Origin: an uncultured Sulfolobales archaeon
GTDB taxonomy: Archaea; Thermoproteota; Thermoprotei_A; Sulfolobales; Desulfurococcaceae
Length of the DNA: 13,717 nt
Reading direction: 5' to 3'
NCBI GenBank assembly: GCA_938003605.1
Contig: CALKYD010000128.1
Coordinates: forward strand, 1-13,717
Below the pieces are notes generated by a model that made no database searches, was not told the DNA's origin, and worked only from the letters and a program-made list of their open reading frames with translations. Every line of letters starts with the position of its first letter. Within the stretch, counting starts at the first letter, position 1. Shown one piece after another: positions 7,810 through 13,717 of the stretch. Both the position numbers and the translations under genes were made by a program.

Positions 7810-7824
7810 CATTATTAAAGTTTA
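7810..7824 (-). promoter_or_regulatory. Possible TATA box of the DHH gene
   Basis: The 162-bp gap between the DHH and GH57 genes (7752-7913) contains, on the minus strand, AAACTTTAATAATG. If this is box A, transcription starts near 7790 with a leader of about 40 nt. No strong Shine-Dalgarno precedes the ATG at 7751. Confidence 0.3.
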
Positions 7825-7913
7825 TTAATTCATTAACTCTCGGCTAGAGAAGCTCCTGTAAGTCAAGCTGCATTAAGTTATCTGCTATAGAGTATATAGC
7901 TGTAGGAGGTGCT

Positions 7914-9812
7914 TCACGTAGTCCTTGGATTAGAGTAGGCTTCAACAACTCTTAAGTCAGCTATAAAGTCATCTAGTTGGATAATAGCTATGAGGGCTAC
8001 TCTACCCCACGTCACTGGCCTTACTGAGTACTTTAGCGATAGAGAGCTGTGAGGCTCAACTCTAACGCTGTTTACTTGGCTTAATACCTCAACTCCTAGT
8101 CCGTTTAGACTTGGCTTAAGCTTAACAGCATTACTTAACTCATTTCTAACCACTACTTCCACTTCACCTAACACTCCTTCAGTTAGAGAACCCTTTATTT
8201 CCACAGACTCCACCGAGATCTTTTGCAGCAAGCCAGCTATAGTGGATTCAGCCCCCCTCAGCCATACGTCAATTATTGGAGGAGACCAGAACTCAGCCCA
8301 CCAGTAATCGCTATCTAAGGCATGCCATAGAGCCCACCTGACCTTAGAGCTTTCACTACTTCTTACTCCAATAGCTTCTTCATATACTTTCAGCGCTCTA
8401 TAAGCTTTCGCTACTCTAAGCCAGTAATTCTCATGCCCCTCCTTCTCCCCCCTCCACTTCCTAGGTGAGCCAAGCCAGCTGTTTGTAGGTATGTGCTTCA
8501 GTACTCTCCTACATGGGACTTCCTCAAACATTTCCCTTAAGTTACTCAGCTTTAAAGCGCCTTCAGAGTCAAGAGCTACTAAGTAATCAACTAGTTTGTC
8601 TAGGAAGTAAGCTGTGAGAGGAGGATTCTTTGAGAAAACCATCCAGTTCTCCCCATCGAGGGCTAGGACGAGGGCTCTCGCCAAAGGATCTAGGGCTTCC
8701 TTAGCTGCAATGTATGAGAACTGATATGCGTTCCTCCACGCATGCAGCTCCGTTAAGAAGTCGTTCTTAAAGCTGAGTATATTGCTTAGCTTAGTGTCTC
8801 TAAAGAATACAACTACGTAATCTCCAGAGGCAGTGTTTAAAGCTATGTAGGGCTCCTTATGTGTGCCCTTATCGCCTGCCGAGGCCTTGAAGTGGAATTC
8901 CTCGTCTAGGACAGTGTACTTGATTCCATTTGAAGCATATATGGGCACTAAACCCATTGAAAAACTCATTTCAGGAGTCCACGCGCCGAGCGGGACGTAG
9001 CTTGGGCCAAAAGCCTTCATAGTAATGCTCCTTCCATAGGAGAGCTCTTCGCTAACTATATCACCTGCCTTAAGCCAGTCGAGTAAGTAGCCAGCTATAG
9101 TGTGTGCATAAACGCTGGTCAGCACATCTATTTGGCCTCTCTCAAGGGCTTCCCTATACAGCGTGAGGGTTTCTGAAACCATCCTTACGTTAAAGCTCTC
9201 TGGATCGTATTGCTCTCCACTTAAGTATTCAACACCTCTCTCAATAGCCATGAGCCATTGAGCTAAGAGGCTTGGACTTAAATTATAGGTTGTCTTAAAG
9301 GACTTCCTTAAGTCAAGCAACTTAGCGTGATAGTGGTATGGGCCGTAGCCGTATGGAGTTAGGTATCCTCCCCAGACGTATACGTAGGCCCATGGGCTAT
9401 GCACCTTCCAGTTAGGCATGTAGTTTGGAGCTTGGTGATTATGCCACACTATAGTGAAGTACGCGGCTTTCCCTGAATCTCTGCTCATAACTAAGTACTC
9501 CGCTTCATCAATTACTGCACCGTCTATTAATGCCCTCACTCTATGAACGCCGACTTCATCAACTGCATCAACTGGGCAGTCGACTACAGCTACTTCTCCT
9601 TCAGCTAGGCTTTTTGAAGTAGAGCATAAAGTGCTGGTGGAGCCACTGGGCTTTTCAACTACTACTTCAATCGCCAAGCTCTTCGACGAACTACTGTTAC
9701 ACATTATTACCTGAACTACTTGCCCTCCCCCAACTCTAACGGCTGGCTTTAAGGCAGTTACGTAAGCTTCAACACCTTTCGCAACCCTTTGATCTACTAG
9801 AGATCCACCCAT
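7914..9812 (-). CDS. Signal-less GH57 glycoside hydrolase (alpha-glucan active, exact specificity unknown)
   Basis: A 632-residue retaining glycoside hydrolase or glucanotransferase, probably cytosolic because no signal peptide or membrane helix is seen. Order (numbering from this start): a beta-sandwich N-terminal domain (about 15-110), a GH57 catalytic barrel plus helical domain (about 115-520), and a C-terminal Ig/CARDB-like beta domain (about 535-620). GH57 motifs: WHNHQAPN (123-130, in place of the usual HQP), LGAWTPEMSF (275-284) with probable nucleophile Glu281, and LALDGENW (383-390) with probable acid/base Asp386. A Trp-rich stretch (SWLGSPRKWRG, then ALWHALDSDYWWAEFW) forms the last conserved region. 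The frame extends to a TTG at 9842, but ATG 9812 is preferred: AGAAGGTG lies eight bases upstream. The gene is divergent from the extracellular GH57 enzyme and may process imported maltodextrins. Alternatives are alpha-amylase, 4-alpha-glucanotransferase or branching activity. Confidence 0.85.
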   Translation of the reverse strand: MGGSLVDQRVAKGVEAYVTALKPAVRVGGGQVVQVIMCNSSSSKSLAIEVVVEKPSGSTSTLCSTSKSLAEGEVAVVDCPVDAVDEVGVHRVRALIDGAVIDEAEYLVMSRDSGKAAYFTIVWHNHQAPNYMPNWKVHSPWAYVYVWGGYLTPYGYGPYHYHAKLLDLRKSFKTTYNLSPSLLAQWLMAIERGVEYLSGEQYDPESFNVRMVSETLTLYREALERGQIDVLTSVYAHTIAGYLLDWLKAGDIVSEELSYGRSITMKAFGPSYVPLGAWTPEMSFSMGLVPIYASNGIKYTVLDEEFHFKASAGDKGTHKEPYIALNTASGDYVVVFFRDTKLSNILSFKNDFLTELHAWRNAYQFSYIAAKEALDPLARALVLALDGENWMVFSKNPPLTAYFLDKLVDYLVALDSEGALKLSNLREMFEEVPCRRVLKHIPTNSWLGSPRKWRGEKEGHENYWLRVAKAYRALKVYEEAIGVRSSESSKVRWALWHALDSDYWWAEFWSPPIIDVWLRGAESTIAGLLQKISVESVEIKGSLTEGVLGEVEVVVRNELSNAVKLKPSLNGLGVEVLSQVNSVRVEPHSSLSLKYSVRPVTWGRVALIAIIQLDDFIADLRVVEAYSNPRTT

Positions 9813-9820
9813 GCTTAGCA

Positions 9821-9828
9821 CACCTTCT
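9821..9828 (-). promoter_or_regulatory. Shine-Dalgarno site fixing the start of the cytosolic GH57 gene
   Basis: The minus strand reads AGAAGGTG eight bases before the ATG at 9810-9812. It favours this ATG over the in-frame TTG ten codons upstream, which has no such site. Confidence 0.55.
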
Positions 9829-9845
9829 GCATAGACTATCAATAG

Positions 9846-9856
9846 ATTTAAAAAAC
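9846..9856 (-). promoter_or_regulatory. TATA box of the cytosolic GH57 gene in the divergent GH57 promoter region
   Basis: The minus strand reads GTTTTTTAAAT, a good archaeal box A. Transcription would begin near 9824, giving a very short leader (about 12 nt) before the ATG at 9812, so the ribosome site would be at the extreme 5' end of the mRNA. Confidence 0.5.
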
Positions 9857-9906
9857 CTTGCTCATACGCACAGTACGCGAACTCAACGCTTTTTACTCAA
9901 AAAAGC

Positions 9907-9914
9907 TCTTATTC
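9907..9914 (+). promoter_or_regulatory. Candidate TATA box of the extracellular GH57 gene
   Basis: AAAAAAG followed by CTCTTATTC resembles a BRE plus TATA box centred near 9911. That places the transcription start at about the GTG start codon at 9937, suggesting a leaderless mRNA. A second candidate, CTTTTTACTC at 9889-9898, would leave a leader of about 17 nt. The two GH57 start codons are 124 bp apart, so both promoters share this interval. Confidence 0.3.
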
Positions 9915-9936
9915 CATTTAAGCCAGTGGTTTCTCG

Positions 9937-12900
9937 GTGGGTTGCTTGCTTAAATCAATAGTGGCTTGCTCAGCGATACTCATGATTGCCGTGGCTTTCT
10001 CCCCATACTTTAGTCAATTCCCGCAGCAGGAGCCTCTATACGTATCACTTATATGGCATTACCACCAGCCATGGTACTACAGTGCTAGCGAGGAGTACTT
10101 CATACTGCCCTGGGTTAGGCTTCACAGCGTTGGGAACTACTATAAGATGGGCTATATATTGAGTAAGTACCCTGAAGTAAGGGCTACGTTCACTTTCTCA
10201 GGCTCACTAATAGTGCAGTTAACTGACTACGTGGATAGGGGATTGATGGACTTAAGGCAGATGATCTCATGGAAGATAGCTCGTGGGGAAAGCCTCAGTG
10301 CTGCAGAGATCTACAGCATTCTCAAGATACCCGGAGGCTTCTTCGACATAAATTGGGGTAGAATAGTTGAGAGGATCCCAAGGTATAGAGCTCTGCGGGA
10401 CCAGGCTCAAAGCGTCTTCAACCTATGCTCATCCCTACCTCTAACTGAGGAGGAATTCATTAAATGCATCGCAGACCAGTTTACTGGAGGAAACTACAGC
10501 ACCACCAAGATCGTTGATTTAGCTGTCTTATTCAACTTATTCTGGGTAGATCCATTGATCGCTAAGTACGAGTACCCGGAAGTATATCAGTTGATGCAGA
10601 GAGCTGCTAACACTACTCTACCCAGCTTCACTAGAGATGAATTAGAGCTAGTGCTTAACGCTCACCTAGACATTATGTCTAAAGTAATCCCTCTCTACAG
10701 AGAGTTATGCTTAAGGAATCAAGTAGAGTTAATACCTGTCCCATACAGCCACCCACTGGCTCCAATAATAGCTGACTTCGGCTGGCTTGACGATTTAAGT
10801 ATACATGTAGGCAAGAGCGTAGAGCTCTTCGAAGAATTCTTCAATTACACTCCAATAGGTATGTGGCCGGCTGAGCAAGCAATTAATGAAGAAGCCCTAA
10901 AAGCAATGGCTAATAAAGGAATCTCTTGGATAGCCCTAGATCAAAGCCTTTTAGGTAAGGCAGGCGTAGACCACTTATCCCCGGAGAACTACGGAACTCC
11001 GTGGTATGTAGAGATCGACGGTAAAAAGATCTACTTATTCTACAGAAACACTGAGTTAAGCAATTTAATAAGCTTTGAGTACAGTAAGTTAAGCAGTGAG
11101 AAAGCTGTAGAGGATTTAGTCAACAGGCTCATTCAGATAAGGCGTGTAGCTGGCGGCGTAAGAATAATAGTCATAGCTCTAGACGGGGAGAATCCGTGGG
11201 AGCACTACGAGGAGTTCGGGTCAAAGTTTCTATCACTCCTATACCAGAGGCTGAGCGAACTTCAAAGCCAAGGAGTCTTAAGGACCGTTACTCCGAGGGA
11301 ATTCATATACAGCCATGGGTGGGTAGCTAAGGAAATGCCCTTGGCAAGCCACTACTACCTCGACTTAAGTAGGGCTGATATAGCTGACTTACCATACGAC
11401 AGCTATGGAGATGCCTACGGACTCCTCCCGAGAAGGCTTGTTTCAGCCAGAGTGCCTGAAGGCTCTTGGGCTGGCGGAGAGCTCACAATCTGGATAGGGG
11501 ACAGGCAGGAGAATGCTGCGTGGATGTGGCTTAGGAAAGCTAGGGAGGAAGTATTGAGCGCGCTGAATGCTTCAAACATGAGTGAAGCAATGGTGCGTAA
11601 CCCACAAGTAGTTGAGTACTTGCTTAGAGCTGAGGCAAGCGACTGGTTCTGGTGGTATGGATATGATGGCGGAGGCTCTCCTGAGACCTTCGACCCATTG
11701 TTTAAAGCATACTTAGCTAAAGCATATGAGCTGGCAGGACTTAGTCCACCAGAGTACTTAAAGGCTAGCTTCTACCCTGACTGTAGGCCTAGGGGCGTCT
11801 TGAATGCCGCTGTCCCAAAGCCTATTGAGTCAAAGCCTAGAGTGGACGGAGTTCTAGAGGACTTGTGGATAAACTCTATTGTGGGCGGGGCAGCTCTAAA
11901 CATAAGCATTGGGCCTCAAGTAATTAAATCAGTTTACGTAGCTCTAGACAGCGAGCACGCGTACTTCGCCATAATTCCCTGGGCTGCTGGCTCAGCGAGC
12001 AATGCGTCAATAGGCATTTACTTCACTACACCTAGGAGGAGCGTTAGCCCATACAATCCAGGGTATAACGTTAAGCCAGCTACGTACGCAAAGGACCTTG
12101 GGATCGGCCTCTTCTTCGAGGTCCTAGTGGACTTATGGGCTGGCTCTGCAACAGTTAATGCAGCTAATGGAGCTGGTGGATGGATTCAGCTGTATAGAGT
12201 CCCAATAGGGCTAGGGGAAGTAATTGAAGTAGCAGTGCCGTGGAGCTACATAGGCCTATTGCCGGGGGATACGACTTACTTATCGATAGCTGTCTACGTA
12301 AACAAATCCCTCGCAGAGTCTTCGACTAGAGTTGGGTTAGTTCATCAACTGCAATTGCCTAGAGCTGTAGCTATAGCTCCAGAAGCTAGAGTAGTCTTCG
12401 AAATGATTGACCCCCTTGGAGACGATGACGGTGCTGGAGGCTACAAGTATCCTACAGCCGCTGTATTCGCTCCGGGAGTATTTGACTTAAAGTCGTTCAG
12501 AGTCATTGATGCAGGCGATAGAGTGGTCTTTGAATCAGCCGTAGTTAATTTAGGGGGGAATCCATGGGGTGGACCAAATGGGTGGAGCATGCAGTACTTA
12601 CACATATACATACACACTACGTTAGGAGAGCCTGGACGTAACGATACATTCGGCTTAAACGTAAACGTAGCTGAAGAACACTTATGGCATATGGCTCTAC
12701 TGATAGCGCCTGGATGGGGGACTGATCCAGTGCCTGTTGGAGAGAGGGCCGCTCTATATTACAGCAACGGCAGTGTGGTTCCTCAAGACGGCGGTCTAAG
12801 GGTTTACGCTGATCAAGCGTTGAGCTTAATCGTAGTGGAGGCATCTAAGAGCATTCTAATCGACGTAGAGAACATCGATGAGTGGATCTACGTAGTTGTC

Positions 12901-13386
12901 TTAACGAGCTACGACGGTTATGGAATGGATAGAATAAGGCCGTTCAGTACTTCACCAGACGTGTGGGTTGTTGGAGCTCCAGACTATGCTTTAGCAATAG
13001 CTGCTAATGTCATACCTAGAGTAATGGATCTTCTGGCTCCTACAGCTGAGGAACAGTACAGCATGCTTAAGTCATTTAACGTGACTTTCATTGATGCACA
13101 GCTTGTTGGAAAGCCGGCTGTCGTTAAGGGCTATGGGAGAATAGCTCTTCAGCCTACTGCAACAACTGTAGTGACTACCATTACATTAATGACTACGTTG
13201 ATTGAAGCTACTACAAGCACTAGTACGTTGACTATTCGTGAGTCAACAACCCTTACATCAACTACTACTTTGACTGAAGCCGCTCCCCAAGAACTGAACA
13301 TACCTCTATCCATAGCTTTAGCGTTAACAGGGCTCTTATTGGGTGTAGCTGTAACGCATCTACTTGCGAGAAGAAAGGCTTCTTGA
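9937..13386 (+). CDS. Membrane-anchored extracellular GH57 amylopullulanase-like enzyme
   Basis: A 1149-residue exported glycosidase. Residues 1-25 are a signal peptide. The GH57 catalytic region (about 34-605) shows WHYHQPW (40-46), GMWPAEQAI (308-316) with probable nucleophile Glu313, [12 protein letters not shown] (413-424) with probable acid/base Asp416, and the [21 protein letters not shown] block (509-529) typical of archaeal amylopullulanases. Residues about 630-820 resemble a DOMON/CBM9-like beta-sandwich (VDGVLEDLW). About 824-1020 resemble the glucodextranase C-terminal domain, with an acidic probable Ca2+ site, [16 protein letters not shown] (825-840). A Thr/Ser-rich stalk (about 1074-1114), probably glycosylated, leads to a membrane helix (about 1121-1143) ending in RRK. 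It probably hydrolyses starch, pullulan or other alpha-glucans at the cell surface; cleavage of alpha-1,6 bonds is inferred from family likeness only. Start is GTG. The next gene, 50 bp on, is a sugar ABC ATPase. Confidence 0.9.
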   Translation: MGCLLKSIVACSAILMIAVAFSPYFSQFPQQEPLYVSLIWHYHQPWYYSASEEYFILPWVRLHSVGNYYKMGYILSKYPEVRATFTFSGSLIVQLTDYVDRGLMDLRQMISWKIARGESLSAAEIYSILKIPGGFFDINWGRIVERIPRYRALRDQAQSVFNLCSSLPLTEEEFIKCIADQFTGGNYSTTKIVDLAVLFNLFWVDPLIAKYEYPEVYQLMQRAANTTLPSFTRDELELVLNAHLDIMSKVIPLYRELCLRNQVELIPVPYSHPLAPIIADFGWLDDLSIHVGKSVELFEEFFNYTPIGMWPAEQAINEEALKAMANKGISWIALDQSLLGKAGVDHLSPENYGTPWYVEIDGKKIYLFYRNTELSNLISFEYSKLSSEKAVEDLVNRLIQIRRVAGGVRIIVIALDGENPWEHYEEFGSKFLSLLYQRLSELQSQGVLRTVTPREFIYSHGWVAKEMPLASHYYLDLSRADIADLPYDSYGDAYGLLPRRLVSARVPEGSWAGGELTIWIGDRQENAAWMWLRKAREEVLSALNASNMSEAMVRNPQVVEYLLRAEASDWFWWYGYDGGGSPETFDPLFKAYLAKAYELAGLSPPEYLKASFYPDCRPRGVLNAAVPKPIESKPRVDGVLEDLWINSIVGGAALNISIGPQVIKSVYVALDSEHAYFAIIPWAAGSASNASIGIYFTTPRRSVSPYNPGYNVKPATYAKDLGIGLFFEVLVDLWAGSATVNAANGAGGWIQLYRVPIGLGEVIEVAVPWSYIGLLPGDTTYLSIAVYVNKSLAESSTRVGLVHQLQLPRAVAIAPEARVVFEMIDPLGDDDGAGGYKYPTAAVFAPGVFDLKSFRVIDAGDRVVFESAVVNLGGNPWGGPNGWSMQYLHIYIHTTLGEPGRNDTFGLNVNVAEEHLWHMALLIAPGWGTDPVPVGERAALYYSNGSVVPQDGGLRVYADQALSLIVVEASKSILIDVENIDEWIYVVVLTSYDGYGMDRIRPFSTSPDVWVVGAPDYALAIAANVIPRVMDLLAPTAEEQYSMLKSFNVTFIDAQLVGKPAVVKGYGRIALQPTATTVVTTITLMTTLIEATTSTSTLTIRESTTLTSTTTLTEAAPQELNIPLSIALALTGLLLGVAVTHLLARRKAS

Positions 13387-13388
13387 AG

Positions 13389-13398
13389 AATAAATATC
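13389..13398 (+). promoter_or_regulatory. TATA-like box of the sugar ABC ATPase gene
   Basis: AATAAATATC just after the GH57 stop codon matches archaeal box A. Transcription would begin near 13420, leaving a leader of about 17 nt that contains CGGGGA, a weak Shine-Dalgarno, six bases before the ATG at 13437. Confidence 0.4.
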
Positions 13399-13405
13399 CT
13401 TTTTT
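13399..13405 (+). terminator. Oligo-T terminator candidate after the extracellular GH57 gene
   Basis: A run of six Ts follows the stop codon by about 13 bp. It overlaps the promoter region of the ABC ATPase gene, so it would separate the two transcription units. Confidence 0.35.
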
Positions 13406-13436
13406 CATAAAAATACATAGACCTCGGGGAAGCCTG

Positions 13437-13717
13437 ATGGCTAAAGTAGCGCTCGTAGATGTTGTAAAGAGGTTTGGTAGAACTGTAGCAGTAGACCGCG
13501 TGAGCTTAACGATAGGTGATGGAGAGTTCTACGCTCTCCTAGGTCCATCGGGCTCTGGTAAGACTACTACTCTAAGGCTTATAGCAGGCCTGGAGACGCC
13601 TGACGAAGGGGAGATCTACATTGATGAAAGGTTGGTCAACTACGTTCACCCAAGGGATAGAGATGTAGCGATGGTCTTTCAGAACTACGCTCTATACCCA
13701 CACATGACTGTCTACGA
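13437..13717 (+). CDS. Sugar ABC transporter ATPase, MalK/MsmK/UgpC type (partial, runs off the right edge)
   Basis: The first 93 codons plus two bases of an ATP-binding subunit that powers import of oligosaccharides across the membrane. Visible elements: an aromatic A-loop residue Phe13 in KRFGRTVAV, the Walker [10 protein letters not shown] (36-44) with Lys42, [15 protein letters not shown] (46-60), and the Q-loop in [14 protein letters not shown] (80-93) with Gln82. The [20 protein letters not shown] pattern (71-90) is that of carbohydrate importers (MalK, TreV, GlcV, MsmK), not of other ABC families. The signature motif, Walker B and the regulatory C-terminal OB domain would lie beyond the window. 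Its place just after the extracellular GH57 gene suggests that it imports the maltodextrins that enzyme releases; permease and binding-protein genes are not in view. Confidence 0.92.
   Translation, partial: MAKVALVDVVKRFGRTVAVDRVSLTIGDGEFYALLGPSGSGKTTTLRLIAGLETPDEGEIYIDERLVNYVHPRDRDVAMVFQNYALYPHMTVY

Noticed and set aside
460..12380. Many scattered AGCTATAG / GCTATAGCT palindromic words
   Set aside because: They are explained by preferred Ala and Ile codons (GCT, ATA) next to each other, not by a repeat family.
13149..13418. Minus-strand Val-rich frame opposite the end of the extracellular GH57 gene (and 12617-12844)
   Set aside because: Val runs are the antisense of the Thr-rich stalk codons; not a gene.
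1..13717. New defence, toxin-antitoxin or mobile system
   Set aside because: No transposase, integrase, CRISPR repeat, restriction, toxin or phage-like gene is visible; the contents are nutrient-use and housekeeping families.

Overview
The window looks like chromosomal DNA of a hyperthermophilic crenarchaeon (Thermoproteota, Desulfurococcales-like). Reasons: Arg codons are mostly AGG/AGA, GTG starts occur beside ATG, the promoters carry archaeal A/T-rich TATA boxes, GGTG-type Shine-Dalgarno (SD) sites are used, and the gene families are typical of starch- and peptide-fermenting archaea. The genus assignment is inference. No CRISPR array, tRNA, rRNA or insertion sequence was seen.

Layout. Bases 1-134 hold the start of an unrecognised minus-strand gene cut by the window edge. 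Bases 135-383 have no intact gene, but two short minus-strand frames look like a decayed or frameshifted gene. A small membrane protein of the COG2426 / small multidrug export family (minus) is divergent, 29 bp away, from a DUF4910/M28-like zinc aminopeptidase-type protein (plus, real start at 890). That gene converges on a very large secreted subtilisin-family protease (minus, 1338 aa). Upstream of the protease, on the same strand, are a DHH-DHHA1 phosphoesterase (320 aa) and a signal-less GH57 glycoside hydrolase (about 632 aa). Across a compact divergent promoter region lies a second, plus-strand GH57 enzyme (1149 aa). It has a signal peptide, DOMON-like and glucodextranase-C-like modules, a Ser/Thr stalk and a C-terminal membrane anchor. 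The window ends in the N-terminal 93 codons of a MalK/MsmK-type sugar ABC transporter ATPase.

How the genes fit together. The right half reads as a starch or maltodextrin locus: an anchored extracellular amylopullulanase-like enzyme, sugar import driven by the MalK-like ATPase, and a cytosolic GH57 enzyme acting on imported glucan. The left half pairs a secreted endoprotease with a cytosolic metallo-aminopeptidase-like protein, consistent with peptide use, though the two are convergent and not an operon. The DHH protein is probably RNA or nucleotide housekeeping. I found no clear sign of a new defence or mobile system. The most unusual items are the protease architecture, the uncharacterised cytosolic GH57 enzyme and the gene remnant at 179-353.
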